From: Gillisella taibaishanensis
Lineage (GTDB): Bacteria; Pseudomonadota; Alphaproteobacteria; Rhizobiales; Rhizobiaceae
DNA: 64,000 bases
Direction: 5' to 3'
Assembly (NCBI RefSeq): GCF_001938985.1
Contig: NZ_MKIN01000017.1
Coordinates: 92,119 to 156,118 of the forward strand
In this document: positions 10,261-19,279 of the stretch, piece by piece
Position numbering within the stretch: the first letter of the stretch is position 1
How the letters are laid out: each line of letters opens with the position of its first letter
Program-made: the position numbers and the translations under genes
Notes under the pieces: model-generated
Seen by the model: the letters and a program-made list of their open reading frames with translations, nothing else
What the model was told of the DNA's origin: nothing
The model's database searches: none

Positions 10261-10645
10261 TCTTCCCGTCAGTCTCGATCACGCCGTGATCCATGTTTCC
10301 GACTGGGAACGGGCGCGCGACTTCTACACCAAAGTGATCGGGGCTGAGGCGATTGCTCGACCGAATGGTGCCTATATTTTTCGCTTTGGCGAACAACAGC
10401 TGAATGTGCACGGACCGGGCGCCATCGGGGCGCCCGTTGCTCGCAATCCGGTCATGCCGGGCAATAGCGATCTCTGCTTTCGCTGGCTCGGGCCAATTGA
10501 AGCGGCAAAGGCTCATCTCGAGTCGGCTGGGGTCGCCATCGAATTGGGTCCGGTCCGCCGCTTCGGTGCCAAGGGCGAGGGCACCAGCCTCTATTTCCGC
10601 GATCCTGACGGCTCGCTCATGGAGTTTATCAGCTATGACGATTGA
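10253..10645 (+). CDS. VOC (glyoxalase/dioxygenase fold) protein
   Basis: A 130-residue single vicinal-oxygen-chelate domain. LDHAVIHVSDWERARDFYTKVIG at the start and YFRDPDGSLMEFISY at the end are the canonical first and last VOC motifs, with a metal-type histidine near residue 10 and glutamate in MEF. VOC proteins include glyoxalases, ring-cleavage dioxygenases and antibiotic-sequestering proteins; nothing here fixes a substrate. The gene overlaps sufD by 8 bases and sufS by 11, so it is an integral part of the suf transcript and not a loose neighbour. Confidence 0.9.
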   Translation: MADLPVSLDHAVIHVSDWERARDFYTKVIGAEAIARPNGAYIFRFGEQQLNVHGPGAIGAPVARNPVMPGNSDLCFRWLGPIEAAKAHLESAGVAIELGPVRRFGAKGEGTSLYFRDPDGSLMEFISYDD

Positions 10646-11885
10646 TGTGGCACGGCCGGTTCCGGCCTATGACGTGCAGGCGGTGCGCCGGGATTTCCCG
10701 ATTCTGTCGCGCAAGGTGCATGGCGACAAGCCGCTGGTCTATCTCGACAATGGCGCTTCTGCGCAGAAGCCTCAGGCGGTGATCGATGCGATCAGCCATG
10801 CCTATGCCAACGAATATGCCAATGTGCATCGCGGCCTGCATTTCCTGTCGAATGCCGCCACCGATGCCTATGAAGGTGCCCGTGAGAAGGTGCGGCGCTT
10901 TCTGAATGCCGGATCGGTAGACGAGGTGGTCTTCACCAAGTCCTCGACCGAGGCGATCAACACGGTCGCCTATGGCTACGGCATGAAGGAAATCGGCGAA
11001 GATGACGAAATCCTGCTGACGATCATGGAGCATCACTCCAATATCGTGCCGTGGCATTTCCTGCGTGAGCGCAAGGGCGCCAAGCTGGTCTGGGTGCCCG
11101 TCGACGACGATGGCGCCTTCCACATCGAAGAATTCGAAAAGCGGCTAACGGAGAAGACCAAGCTGATCGCCGTGACCCACATGTCGAACGCGCTCGGCAC
11201 GGTGATTCCGGTCAAAGAAATTTGCAGAATCGCTCGCGAACGCGGCATTCCCGTTCTGGTCGATGGCAGCCAGGGCGCGGTGCATATGCCGGTCGATGTC
11301 CGAGACATCGATTGCGACTGGTATGTGATGACTGGCCATAAGCTTTATGGTCCGTCCGGCATCGGCGTGCTCTACGGCAAGATGGAGCGGCTGAAAGAAA
11401 TGCAGCCTTTCATGGGCGGCGGCGAGATGATCGTCGACGTGACAGAGGATATCGTCACCTATAACGAGCCGCCGCATCGTTTCGAGGCGGGAACGCCGCC
11501 GATCGTCCAGGCGATCGGGCTTGGCTATGCCCTTGACTATATCGAAGGTCTTGGGCGGGACGCGATTGCTGCCCATGAGGCGGATTTGACGGCCTATGCG
11601 CATCAGCAGCTTTCGGCGATCAATTCTCTGAAGATTTACGGCAATGCGCCGGGTAAGGGGGCGATTTTCTCCTTCGAACTCAAGGGCATTCATGCCCATG
11701 ACGTATCGATGGTCATTGATCGCCGCGGCGTCGCGGTGCGGGCCGGCACCCATTGTGCGCAACCTTTGCTGTCACGCTTTGGCGTGACCTCTACCTGCCG
11801 GGCCTCATTTGGCCTATATAATACCCGTGAAGAGATCGATGCGCTGGTAGAAGCGCTTGACTATGCCAAGAGCTTCTTCGGCTGA
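10635..11885 (+). CDS. sufS: Cysteine desulfurase SufS
   Basis: A 416-residue group II cysteine desulfurase that mobilises sulfur for the SufBCD scaffold. The pyridoxal-phosphate lysine is K236 in TGHKLYGP, the stacking histidine H133 is in MEHHSN, and the catalytic C374 lies in RAGTHCAQP. The ATG at 10635 overlaps the VOC gene; the open frame continues upstream only as a shadow of that gene. No sufE or sufU partner gene is in the cluster, so a sulfur acceptor must come from elsewhere or be unnecessary. Confidence 0.96.
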   Translation: MTIDVARPVPAYDVQAVRRDFPILSRKVHGDKPLVYLDNGASAQKPQAVIDAISHAYANEYANVHRGLHFLSNAATDAYEGAREKVRRFLNAGSVDEVVFTKSSTEAINTVAYGYGMKEIGEDDEILLTIMEHHSNIVPWHFLRERKGAKLVWVPVDDDGAFHIEEFEKRLTEKTKLIAVTHMSNALGTVIPVKEICRIARERGIPVLVDGSQGAVHMPVDVRDIDCDWYVMTGHKLYGPSGIGVLYGKMERLKEMQPFMGGGEMIVDVTEDIVTYNEPPHRFEAGTPPIVQAIGLGYALDYIEGLGRDAIAAHEADLTAYAHQQLSAINSLKIYGNAPGKGAIFSFELKGIHAHDVSMVIDRRGVAVRAGTHCAQPLLSRFGVTSTCRASFGLYNTREEIDALVEALDYAKSFFG

Positions 11886-11895
11886 GGATGACATC

Positions 11896-12291
11896 ATGAG
11901 TGCCAGCGATAACAGTGTGAGCAAGACCGAGGAAAAGCCTGATGTGCGCGAGGGCATCGTCCATACCGCCATTCCGCCAGAGGAAGTGGCGCGTCTTTCC
12001 GACGACATCATCTCAGCTCTGAAGACGGTCTATGACCCGGAAATCCCAGCGGATATTTTCGAACTCGGCCTGATCTACAAGATCGACATCGAGGATGACC
12101 GCATGGTGAAGATCATGATGACGTTGACGGCGCCAGGTTGCCCTGTTGCTGGCGAAATGCCGAGCTGGGTGGAAAATGCCGTGGGCGCCGTCGAAGGTGT
12201 TTCGGGCGTTCAGGTCGAAATGACCTTCGACCCGCCATGGACCCCTGATCGCATGTCCGAAGAGGCGCAGGTCGCCATCGGCTGGTACTGA
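11896..12291 (+). CDS. sufT: SUF system protein SufT (DUF59/MIP18 family)
   Basis: A 131-residue DUF59 protein, the SufT type that assists Fe-S maturation under high demand. The core motifs are YDPEIPADIFELGLIY, MTLTAPGCPVAGEM with the conserved cysteine, and FDPPWTPDRMSEEAQ at the C-terminus. A charged N-terminal extension of about 35 residues precedes the domain. The ATG at 11896 follows GAGGATG, 11 bases after the sufS stop; an in-frame ATG at 11857 lies inside sufS and is less likely. Confidence 0.93.
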   Translation: MSASDNSVSKTEEKPDVREGIVHTAIPPEEVARLSDDIISALKTVYDPEIPADIFELGLIYKIDIEDDRMVKIMMTLTAPGCPVAGEMPSWVENAVGAVEGVSGVQVEMTFDPPWTPDRMSEEAQVAIGWY

Positions 12292-12399
12292 CCTTTTAAT
12301 ACAGCGGCTTGTCGAAAGACGGGCTGCCGACTACAGTAAAAGTGAACTGCTTTGTAAAGCTCCGGACCTTGAACCCGGATGTGAAAAGGAGGCAAGCCC

Positions 12400-12789
12400 A
12401 TGGGCTTTGCAATCATGACCATGACCGATGCGGCCGCCGCTCGTGTTAAGGAAATCGTTGAAAATTCCGGTCCCGATGCGAAGGGCATTCGCGTTGGCAT
12501 CAAGAAGGGCGGCTGTGCGGGGATGGAATATACCATCGACCTCGTGACCGAACCTAACGCTAGGGATGATCGGATCGAGCGCGACGGCGCCGTTGTCTGG
12601 CTCGAGCCGGCTGCTGTGCTTTATCTGCTGGGCACGGAGATCGATTTCGAAAACACGACCCTGCGCTCTGGTTTCACCTTCCGCAACCCGAACCAGACCT
12701 CGGCCTGTGGCTGCGGGGAATCGGTAGAGCTGAAGGCGGCCGATCTGGCTGAACTTGCCAAGCAGCGTGAGACGTCTGTCCACGTCTGA
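12400..12789 (+). CDS. sufA: A-type Fe-S carrier SufA
   Basis: A 129-residue A-type carrier that receives Fe-S clusters and passes them to apo-proteins. The three ligand cysteines are present at C39 (KKGGCAGMEY), C103 and C105 (SACGCGES). A strong AAAAGGAGG sequence precedes the ATG. It is the last gene of the suf operon, 108 bases after sufT and about 60 bases before a strong terminator. Confidence 0.95.
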   Translation: MGFAIMTMTDAAAARVKEIVENSGPDAKGIRVGIKKGGCAGMEYTIDLVTEPNARDDRIERDGAVVWLEPAAVLYLLGTEIDFENTTLRSGFTFRNPNQTSACGCGESVELKAADLAELAKQRETSVHV

Positions 12790-12848
12790 GGATTTGTTTC
12801 AGCTGTTTCCTTGATGTCTGCCGATAAATCATTTTTTCATCAAACGCA

Positions 12849-12886
12849 AAACGCCTCGCCTTCTTATCGGAAGGCGAGGCGTTTTT
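12849..12886 (+). terminator. Intrinsic terminator ending the suf operon
   Basis: A perfect 15-bp stem (left arm 12849-12863, core AACGCCTCGCCTTC; right arm 12870-12884) with a 6-base loop runs into a T tract (12882-12886). It follows sufA in the right orientation. Four A residues on the left side may also let it end minus-strand transcripts from the small ORFs downstream. Confidence 0.93.
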
Positions 12887-12901
12887 CATGAGAAGTCCCA
12901 A

Positions 12902-13030
12902 TCAAACCGAATATTTCAGCAGGGACTTTAAATCGTCTTGCTCACGGCGAAGCGCAGAGATCGTCGAAACGACAGACTGGACAAACATCGCGCTGGTAGC
13001 AGCCGAGAACACGCAGAGAACCAAGAACAT
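12902..13030 (-). CDS. Putative 42-residue membrane microprotein
   Basis: An ORF of 42 residues (MFLVLCVFSAATSAMFVQSV..., ending LKSLLKYSV) with one hydrophobic segment at about 2-24 followed by a charged amphipathic helix (RREQDDLKSLLK). AAAGGA sits about 9 bases before the ATG. It does not match a family I recognise. Its place beside two other single-span ORFs on the same strand supports it as a real gene; the shortness limits certainty. Confidence 0.5.
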   Translation of the reverse strand: MFLVLCVFSAATSAMFVQSVVSTISALRREQDDLKSLLKYSV

Positions 13031-13098
13031 CTTGTCTTCCTTTGTGCTTAATCGTCACTTCCACACCTCAACGAATCATCCCGCGCTTTAGTTCCCTA

Positions 13099-13254
13099 TC
13101 AGCGGCTGGCGCTGTGGTAGGGCTGCGAAATCGAGGAGCGGAAGTTGGACGCCGTCTTCTGGTCTTCATTCATGTGAAAGCCGATGCTCGTAGCCAGCAT
13201 AGCGCCGATCAGGGCAGTCCAAACCAGGTTAATCATCGTAACTTTGTCAACCAT
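13099..13254 (-). CDS. Putative 51-residue membrane microprotein
   Basis: A 51-residue ORF (MVDKVTMINLVWTALIGAML...) with one predicted transmembrane segment at about 7-26 and a polar C-terminal tail rich in Ser and Asn. AAGGA lies 9 bases upstream of the ATG. It lacks a recognisable family. The leader contains a 9-bp hairpin, and a promoter with an ATGAAC-N5-ATGAAC direct repeat lies about 120 bases upstream, shared in layout with the neighbouring 41-residue ORF. A longer in-frame start at 13332 would run through that hairpin. Confidence 0.55.
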   Translation of the reverse strand: MVDKVTMINLVWTALIGAMLATSIGFHMNEDQKTASNFRSSISQPYHSASR

Positions 13255-13281
13255 TGAATTCGTCCTTCGTTTTGACGGGTG

Positions 13282-13306
13282 AGTTGCAGCGGTAATGGCT
13301 GCAACT
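13282..13306 (-). repeat. Hairpin in the leader of the 51-residue ORF
   Basis: A perfect 9-bp inverted repeat (AGTTGCAGC at 13282-13290, GCTGCAACT at 13298-13306, 7-base loop) lies about 28 bases before the start codon, inside the inferred 5' leader. It has no T tract, so it looks like an RNA stability or translation-control element and not a terminator. Confidence 0.5.
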
Positions 13307-13338
13307 GCGTCTTGTTCCAGTGAGCAGTGCACTCTTTC

Positions 13339-13390
13339 TATAAAAGTGGTGCTGAAGCTGCCCTTAACACTCCGTTCATCTGCCGTTCAT
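13339..13390 (-). promoter_or_regulatory. Candidate promoter with direct-repeat activator site (51-residue ORF)
   Basis: Reading the minus strand: ATGAAC-N5-ATGAAC (13390-13374), 13 bases, CAGCTTCA, 10 bases, TATAGA as the -10 box. The 11-bp spacing of the repeats is typical of OmpR/PhoB-family response regulators, which bind one helical turn apart just upstream of -35. The same order and the same 13-base spacer occur in the promoter at 13540-13594. The regulator is unknown. Confidence 0.5.
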
Positions 13391-13501
13391 CTGTTGGGCG
13401 AGATAGGCGAAGCACTCCTCGTTATGTTCTTCGAACCAGGCGAATAGTTTTTCAAGAAAGAAACCGGCTACACTTGCGACGACTAAAAGAACTGCAAGCA
13501 T
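13376..13501 (-). CDS. Putative 41-residue membrane microprotein
   Basis: A 41-residue ORF (MLAVLLVVASVAGFFLEKLF...) with one hydrophobic segment at 2-16 and an acidic tail (WFEEHNEECF). The ribosome binding site is weak (AGAAAGAA). Its stop codon lies inside the direct repeat that serves the next ORF downstream. It has its own upstream copy of the direct-repeat promoter. No family was recognised. Confidence 0.5.
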   Translation of the reverse strand: MLAVLLVVASVAGFFLEKLFAWFEEHNEECFAYLAQQMNGR

Positions 13502-13539
13502 TGTCTGTTCTTTCTGCCTCGTCGTTGAACATGACCTCT

Positions 13540-13594
13540 GTATAAACCCGCCGCCTTGAAGCTGGTCTGAATGCGACGTTCATACGCCGTTCAT
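13540..13594 (-). promoter_or_regulatory. Candidate promoter with direct-repeat activator site (41-residue ORF)
   Basis: Reading the minus strand: ATGAAC-N5-ATGAAC (13594-13578), 13 bases, CAGCTTCA, 12 bases, TATACA as -10. The element order, the 11-bp repeat period and the 13-base spacer are the same as in the promoter of the 51-residue ORF, while the intervening bases differ. This argues for selection and not for recent duplication. Confidence 0.5.
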
Positions 13595-13836
13595 GGGGCA
13601 AGCCTGCCTTAAAGATGAACAAAGCCACAGCATTTCCAGGGAAGGTGGGACTGGCTTTCCGTCCGGAGATGCGCAGAAACAAAAAGCTTGAGCCAGTCCG
13701 GCGGGGCGGCTTCACAGACCGCGGAAGCGCTTGCGGATCAGAGCCGTCCGTGACAAAAGGCCACCATCAGTCCTTGCTGGCCAATTAATGTCGGCGCGCG
13801 GCTTGTGGGACGATTTGGGGCGTGACGGTCTGGGGC

Positions 13837-14337
13837 ATGACGATGACGATTGCTTTTTATCCGGGATCTTTCGATCCCATGACCAATGGTCATCTGGATG
13901 TTCTGGTCCAGGCCCTGAATGTTGCGCCAAAGGTCGTGGTCGGGGTGGGCATTCATCCGGGTAAGGTGCCGATGTTCAGCTTTGACGAGCGCGCGGAATT
14001 GATTGCTGCCAGTCTTGGCGACACGCTGCCGGAGCGGGCAGGGGATATCTCAGTGGTGGCCTTCGATGGTCTCGCTGTCGATGCCGCCCGCGATCACGGC
14101 GCCACGCTTTTGGTGCGCGGTCTGCGCGATGGGTCGGATCTTGATTATGAAATGCAGCTTGCCGGTATGAACCGACAGATGGCGCCCGATTTGCAAACCG
14201 TTTTCCTGCCCGCCGGCTCCGCCTCGCGGCCTATAACGGCCACATTGGTCCGGCAAATCGCCGCTATGGGCGGTGATGTCAGCGCCTTTGTTCCCGCGCC
14301 TGTGTCGCGGGCCTTGCAATCCCGGCTCAAAGCCTGA
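13837..14337 (+). CDS. coaD: Phosphopantetheine adenylyltransferase
   Basis: A 166-residue enzyme that transfers AMP to 4'-phosphopantetheine, the penultimate step of coenzyme A synthesis. The nucleotidyltransferase motif TNGH is at 16-19 ([14 protein letters not shown]), and [12 protein letters not shown] plus the late [14 protein letters not shown] segment are diagnostic. I chose the ATG at 13837 ([10 protein letters not shown]). Starts at 13822 or 13843 are possible, since no clear ribosome binding site separates them. It is followed by two cyclophilin genes. Confidence 0.95.
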   Translation: MTMTIAFYPGSFDPMTNGHLDVLVQALNVAPKVVVGVGIHPGKVPMFSFDERAELIAASLGDTLPERAGDISVVAFDGLAVDAARDHGATLLVRGLRDGSDLDYEMQLAGMNRQMAPDLQTVFLPAGSASRPITATLVRQIAAMGGDVSAFVPAPVSRALQSRLKA

Positions 14338-14364
14338 GCCGATCCGAGAAATTACGGAGTCTCC

Positions 14365-14946
14365 ATGAAACTCATGTCTCTTGCTTTCGCGGGCCTGCTC
14401 GCACTTTCCACCCTCGCCGGCAGCGCCATGGCGCAATCTGCAGCGTCTGGTGATAATTTCATTACCATCCAGCTGAAGGACGGCCCTGTCGTCGTGCAGT
14501 TGATGCCTGAAGTTGCACCCAAGCATGTTGCGCAGATCAAGACGCTGGTACAGCAGGGCCAGTATGACAATGTCGCCTTTCACCGTGTTATCGAAGGCTT
14601 CATGGCTCAGACCGGTGACGTGCAGTATGGCAACATGAAGAACGGCTTCGACAAGAGCCGCGCTGGTACCGGCGCCTCCAAGCTGCCGAATATCCCGGCC
14701 GAATTTTCCAAGACGCCTTTCGTGCGGGGCACAGTCGGTATGGCCCGCTCGCAGGATCCGAACTCGGCCAATTCGCAGTTTTTCATCATGTTTGCCGATG
14801 GCAGCTTCCTGAACGGCCAGTATACGGCAGTCGGCAAGGTTGTCTCGGGCATGGAATTTGTCGATAAGATCAAGCGCGGGCAGGGCTCGAATGGCGAAGT
14901 CAGCGATCCCGACCGGATGATTAAGGTCAGCCTCGGAAAGAAATAA
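14365..14946 (+). CDS. Periplasmic peptidyl-prolyl isomerase (cyclophilin)
   Basis: A 193-residue cyclophilin with a classical signal peptide (hydrophobic core, AMA cleavage near residue 23), so it should act on proteins folding in the periplasm. The catalytic arginine motif FHRVIEGFMAQTGD and the segments [21 protein letters not shown] and GKVVSGMEFVDKI are canonical. GGAG precedes the ATG. The next gene is its cytoplasmic paralogue. Confidence 0.94.
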   Translation: MKLMSLAFAGLLALSTLAGSAMAQSAASGDNFITIQLKDGPVVVQLMPEVAPKHVAQIKTLVQQGQYDNVAFHRVIEGFMAQTGDVQYGNMKNGFDKSRAGTGASKLPNIPAEFSKTPFVRGTVGMARSQDPNSANSQFFIMFADGSFLNGQYTAVGKVVSGMEFVDKIKRGQGSNGEVSDPDRMIKVSLGKK

Positions 14947-14998
14947 CAGTCCGCGCCAGTACACAATAACCTAGAAAATAGCGACCAAGGAGAAGACC

Positions 14999-15508
14999 AT
15001 GGCTGAGATCAAGGATCCGGAAAACACCATCATCATGGAAACCACCAAGGGCAAGGTTGTCATCAGCCTTTTCCCGGACCTGGCCCCCGGCCATGTCGCC
15101 CGTATCAAGGAACTGTCGCGCGAAGGTGCCTATGACGGCGTCGTCTTCCACCGCGTCATTCCCGATTTCATGGCTCAGACCGGTGACGTCAAGTTCGGCA
15201 AGAAGGGCGGCGAAAGCTTCAACCCTGGAAGGGCCGGCATGGGTGGTTCCGACAAGCCGGACCTGCAGGCTGAATTTTCGGCTACCCCGCATGTGCGCGG
15301 CACCTGCTCCATGGCTCGTTCGCAGAGCCCTAACTCGGCCAACTCGCAGTTCTTTGTCTGCTTCACCGATGCCCCTTGGCTGAACAAGCAGTACTCCGTC
15401 TGGGGTCAGGTCATCGAAGGCATGGACGTGATCGACGCCGTCAAGAAGGGCGAGCCGGTTACCGATCCCGATTCGATCGTCTCGATGAAGGTCGCTGCCG
15501 ACGTCTGA
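14999..15508 (+). CDS. Cytoplasmic peptidyl-prolyl isomerase (cyclophilin)
   Basis: A 169-residue cyclophilin without a signal peptide. [14 protein letters not shown] contains the catalytic arginine, and [10 protein letters not shown] and ANSQFFVCF complete the site. AAGGAGA precedes the ATG, 52 bases after the periplasmic paralogue. The pair forms a compartment-specific duplication common in rhizobia. Confidence 0.95.
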   Translation: MAEIKDPENTIIMETTKGKVVISLFPDLAPGHVARIKELSREGAYDGVVFHRVIPDFMAQTGDVKFGKKGGESFNPGRAGMGGSDKPDLQAEFSATPHVRGTCSMARSQSPNSANSQFFVCFTDAPWLNKQYSVWGQVIEGMDVIDAVKKGEPVTDPDSIVSMKVAADV

Positions 15509-15597
15509 TTTCGGCGCTTTTATCAGCCCGCTCCGGCGCTTTCGCGACGGGGCGGGTTTTCGCGTTTCCATCCCATACGAGTCCCCAGCAAAAAATC

Positions 15598-16689
15598 ATG
15601 CGTGTAGACCTGTTCGATTTCGATCTTCCCGAGGAAAACATTGCGCTGCGCCCGGCCAATCCGCGCGATCATGCGCGGTTTCTCGTGGTGCGCCCGGATG
15701 AGGATCCGCAATTGCAGGAGGCGCATGTCTACGATCTCCCGTCCTTCCTGAAGGCTGGCGATGCGTTGGTTTTCAACGACACCAAGGTGATCCCGGCGCA
15801 ACTCGAGGGCTTTCGCCTGCGCGACGGCGCCGAGCGCACGGCGGTCTCGTGCACGCTGCATATGCGGGTGGCCGCCAACCGCTGGAAGGCGTTTGCTCGG
15901 CCGGGCAAGCGCATCAAGCAAGGCGACCGCATCACCTTTGGCGGTTCCGACAACAATGCCTGCATGCTGGGCGAGCTGGTTGCCACCGTGGCCGAGAAGG
16001 GCGAGGCGGGCGAAATCGATCTCGCCTTCGATCTGTCTGGGCCTGATCTTGATCAGGCGATCGCCACCGTCGGCCATATTCCGCTACCGCCGTATATCGC
16101 CGCCAAGCGGCCGGAAGACGGCCAGGACCGCATGGATTACCAGACGATTTATGCGCGCGAGGAGGGGGCCGTGGCCGCTCCGACCGCCGGTCTGCATTTC
16201 ACACCCGCCCTATTCGAGGCGCTGGACAAGGCTGGCATCGAGCGACATTTCGTGACGCTGCATGTCGGCGCCGGCACCTTCCTGCCTGTGAAGGCCGATG
16301 ATACCGATGACCATAAGATGCACCAGGAAATCGGCCATGTATCAGCCGAAACGGCCGCTGCCCTGAACGCGGTCAAGGCTCGGGGCGGGCGGATCGTCAG
16401 CGTCGGCACCACCTCGCTGCGGCTGCTGGAAAGCGCTGCAGGAGACGACGGCCTCATCCATCCCTGGTCCGACGCGACAGGCATTTTCATCACCCCCGGC
16501 TATCGCTTCAAGGCGGTGGATGTGCTGATGACCAATTTCCATCTGCCGAAATCGACGCTGTTCATGCTGGTTTCGGCCTTTGCGGGTTTTGAGACCATGC
16601 GGGCGGCCTATGCCCATGCGATTGAAACCGGCTACCGTTTTTACTCCTACGGCGATTCCAGCCTGCTCTTCCGGAAAGACAAACAATAA
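15598..16689 (+). CDS. queA: tRNA preQ1(34) S-adenosylmethionine ribosyltransferase-isomerase
   Basis: A 363-residue QueA, which transfers and isomerises the ribosyl part of S-adenosylmethionine onto preQ1-modified tRNA to form epoxyqueuosine. Typical segments are [54 protein letters not shown] and [17 protein letters not shown]. The frame is open upstream but conserved sequence begins at the ATG at 15598. Its stop shares one base with the tgt start, so the two queuosine genes are translationally coupled. Confidence 0.97.
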   Translation: MRVDLFDFDLPEENIALRPANPRDHARFLVVRPDEDPQLQEAHVYDLPSFLKAGDALVFNDTKVIPAQLEGFRLRDGAERTAVSCTLHMRVAANRWKAFARPGKRIKQGDRITFGGSDNNACMLGELVATVAEKGEAGEIDLAFDLSGPDLDQAIATVGHIPLPPYIAAKRPEDGQDRMDYQTIYAREEGAVAAPTAGLHFTPALFEALDKAGIERHFVTLHVGAGTFLPVKADDTDDHKMHQEIGHVSAETAAALNAVKARGGRIVSVGTTSLRLLESAAGDDGLIHPWSDATGIFITPGYRFKAVDVLMTNFHLPKSTLFMLVSAFAGFETMRAAYAHAIETGYRFYSYGDSSLLFRKDKQ

Positions 16690-17819
16690 TGAGCGAGCAG
16701 TTCACCTTTACCCTCAAGGCCACCAGCGGCAAAGCCCGGCTCGGCGAGGTCTCTATGCCGCGCGGCACGATCCGCACGCCGGCCTTCATGCCGGTCGGCA
16801 CGGTCGGCACGGTCAAGGCCATGTATTTGGATCAGGTCAGGGAAGGGGGTGCCGATATTATTCTTGGCAATACCTACCACCTGATGCTGCGCCCCGGCCC
16901 GGAGCGCGTCGCGCGCCTCGGCGGATTGCACGAACTGATCCGCTGGCCGCAGCCGATCCTGACCGACAGCGGCGGGTTTCAGGTCATGTCGCTGTCTGGT
17001 CTGCGCAAGCTCGACGAACAGGGCGTAACCTTCAAGAGCCATATCGATGGCTCCCTGCACCATATGTCGCCGGAGCGGTCGATCGAGATCCAGGGCCTGC
17101 TCGACAGCGATATCCAGATGCAACTCGACGAATGCGTGGCGCTGCCGGCCGAGCCGCGCGAGATCGAGCGCGCCATGGAAATGTCACTGCGCTGGGCAGA
17201 GCGCTGCCGAGTCGCTTTTGGCGAGCAGCCGGGCAAGGCGATGTTCGGCATCGTCCAGGGCGGCGACCAGCCGGCCTTGCGAATCCGTTCGGCAGAAGGC
17301 CTGAAACAGCTGGATTTGAAGGGTTATGCGGTGGGTGGCCTCGCGGTCGGTGAGCCTCAGGACGTGATGCTGTCGATGCTCGACATTACCCTGCCGGTGC
17401 TTCCAAGCGAAAAGCCGCGCTACCTGATGGGCGTCGGCACGCCTGACGATATCCTGAAATCGGTGGCGCGCGGCATCGACATGTTCGATTGCGTGATGCC
17501 GACCCGCTCGGGCCGTCACGGCCTTGCCTTCACCCGACGCGGCAAGGTCAATATCCGCAATGCCCGTCATGCCGAAGATATGCGGCCTCTGGATGAACAG
17601 TCATCCTGCCCGGCGGCCCGGGACTATTCCCGCGCCTATCTGCATCATCTGGTGCGCTCCAACGAAGCGCTGGGCGGCATGCTTCTGTCCTGGAACAACC
17701 TTTCCTACTATCAGGAACTGATGCAGGGCATTCGCCAATCGATCGCCGAAGGCCGTTTTGAGGATTTCATGGCCGAGACGATGGAGTGCTGGGCGAGGGG
17801 CGATATCGATCCCGCATGA
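16689..17819 (+). CDS. tgt: Queuine tRNA-guanine transglycosylase
   Basis: A 376-residue TGT that exchanges guanine 34 for preQ1 in tRNAs with GUN anticodons. D93 ([11 protein letters not shown]) and the nucleophile D266 ([13 protein letters not shown]) are present. The zinc site is unusual: where E. coli has CxCxxC before YSRAYLHHL, this protein has SSCPAA, leaving one of three cysteines (C307). H319 or H320 remains. The same product fits by all other motifs. It overlaps queA by one base. Confidence 0.96.
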   Translation: MSEQFTFTLKATSGKARLGEVSMPRGTIRTPAFMPVGTVGTVKAMYLDQVREGGADIILGNTYHLMLRPGPERVARLGGLHELIRWPQPILTDSGGFQVMSLSGLRKLDEQGVTFKSHIDGSLHHMSPERSIEIQGLLDSDIQMQLDECVALPAEPREIERAMEMSLRWAERCRVAFGEQPGKAMFGIVQGGDQPALRIRSAEGLKQLDLKGYAVGGLAVGEPQDVMLSMLDITLPVLPSEKPRYLMGVGTPDDILKSVARGIDMFDCVMPTRSGRHGLAFTRRGKVNIRNARHAEDMRPLDEQSSCPAARDYSRAYLHHLVRSNEALGGMLLSWNNLSYYQELMQGIRQSIAEGRFEDFMAETMECWARGDIDPA

Positions 17820-17896
17820 TCAATATACGCCTCTGCCCGCATCTCACCCGTCCGGCGGCGCGACATGCCGGGCGATTGCAAGCAGGCTCTCTAACG

Positions 17897-18154
17897 TCAG
17901 TGATGGTCGACCATTGCTGACGAGAGGCCGAGAGACGAAGCAGCCTGCGAGGCAAACGAGGCCTGCAAGGCGAGAGCTTCGATCAGGGACTGCTGGATCG
18001 CGTTGCGCAATTGCTGAGAGGATTTGATCGTCTGCTTCTTGTCGAGCCACTGTGCCGCGTTCATCAGGTTCGCGCCTTCCTGAACCATGATGCGGTGCGC
18101 CCGCTCCAGCGCCCAGGTTTCCCAATCCTCGTTGAGAAAGTGATCAATAGACAT
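17897..18154 (-). CDS. Small hypothetical protein
   Basis: An 85-residue soluble, mostly helical protein (MSIDHFLNEDWETWALERAHRI...), convergent with tgt. The ATG at 18154 has GGGGGCAG about 11 bases upstream; an in-frame start at 18196 would add 14 residues. It is rich in Ala, Gln and Ser at the C-terminus. I recognise no family. The codon pattern is consistent with a real gene. Confidence 0.6.
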   Translation of the reverse strand: MSIDHFLNEDWETWALERAHRIMVQEGANLMNAAQWLDKKQTIKSSQQLRNAIQQSLIEALALQASFASQAASSLGLSSAMVDHH

Positions 18155-18431
18155 AGCATCTGCCCCCGGAAACATGTCCGTTACCCCGCGATTCATTCGC
18201 TGGATGAAGATACCAAAGCTTATGATTCGCTAAAAAACAAAAACGTCGGATAAGGCACTTTTTTTGGTTAAAGCATGGAACTTTTTCAAAGACTTAAAAT
18301 CGGACAAGTTAAACTGGTGATTTGCCCGGCTTCGCCTTTCAAAGATTATCTTAGGGGGTGAGTATAGGCGGCACTCGCAATTTTGCCGCCTTGGACTTCA
18401 TTCCAGGAACACAGAACCACCCGGAGAGCGT

Positions 18432-19186
18432 ATGCGCATTTTCGTCGGATCAGACTTCCATGCAGATCATCGCGAGAACATGGATTGGCTTCGGCAGATC
18501 TCCAGCGAAGACTATCGTCAGGACATTCTTGTGGTCGCCGGCGATGTGGCCAACGGCCTTGCGCTCTTCGAGACCGTGATGGCACTGTTCGCGAACCGGT
18601 TTTCCAAGGTCCTTTACGTGCCTGGCAATCACGATCTCTGGGTCGATGAAAAGGGGCAGGGCACATCTTTCGACAAGTTCAGCCGGATTCAGGAGGTCTG
18701 CACCGCGCTGGGATCAGCATGCAGCCTCTAGCACTCAACAACACGCTCATCGTTCCTCTGCTCGGCTGGTATGATTATTCGTTTGGCGAACCGGGTTCGA
18801 TCCTCAAGCAGGCCTGGATGGATTATCGCCGCTGCGACTGGGACGGCGCCAGCGATGAAGAGGTCAGCCAATTCTTCGATGCCGCCAACCCGACGCTTGA
18901 TACCGGATATTACAGCTCGGTCCTGTCTTTCTCGCACTTCCTGCCGCGGATAGACCTGATGCCGGAGCGCATGCCGGAAAAATACCGTTTCCTTTATCCC
19001 GTCCTCGGCTCCAGCCGTCTGGAAAGCCGCATCGCGGCGCTCGGTGCCCACACCCATATCTATGGTCACAGCCACCTCAACCGCCGCCTGGTGCGAGACG
19101 GGCGCACCTATATCAACAACGCTTTCGGCTATCCCTCGGAGCGCGATATTGCGGCACGAATGCTGGTGCATGTGGCGGATGTTTAA
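18432..19186 (+). pseudogene. Metallophosphoesterase broken by a 1-base deletion
   Basis: Two frames together spell one calcineurin-like phosphoesterase of about 254 residues. The first (18432-18731) has the metal motifs GSDFHADH, VVAGDVANG and VPGNHDLW. The second (open from before 18719 to 19186) continues NTLIVPLLGWYDYSFG and has the last motif GAHTHIYGHSHLN. Joining TALG to ISMQPLALNNT restores the protein if one base is missing near 18711-18713. All catalytic residues survive across the break, so the lesion is recent or a sequencing error. Substrate unknown. Confidence 0.8.
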
Positions 19187-19279
19187 GGCGTATGGCAGGA
19201 TGAAGATCTAGGGTTCTCTTGGCCATCGGTCTTCGCAGGATTAGACGCGGTTCCGACGTCCTTGACCTCGGAGGTTTGT

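Noticed and set aside
13452..13715. 87-codon minus-strand frame upstream of coaD
   Set aside because: It overlaps the better supported 41-residue ORF and its promoter, and has the basic, Ser/Phe-rich look of a chance frame.
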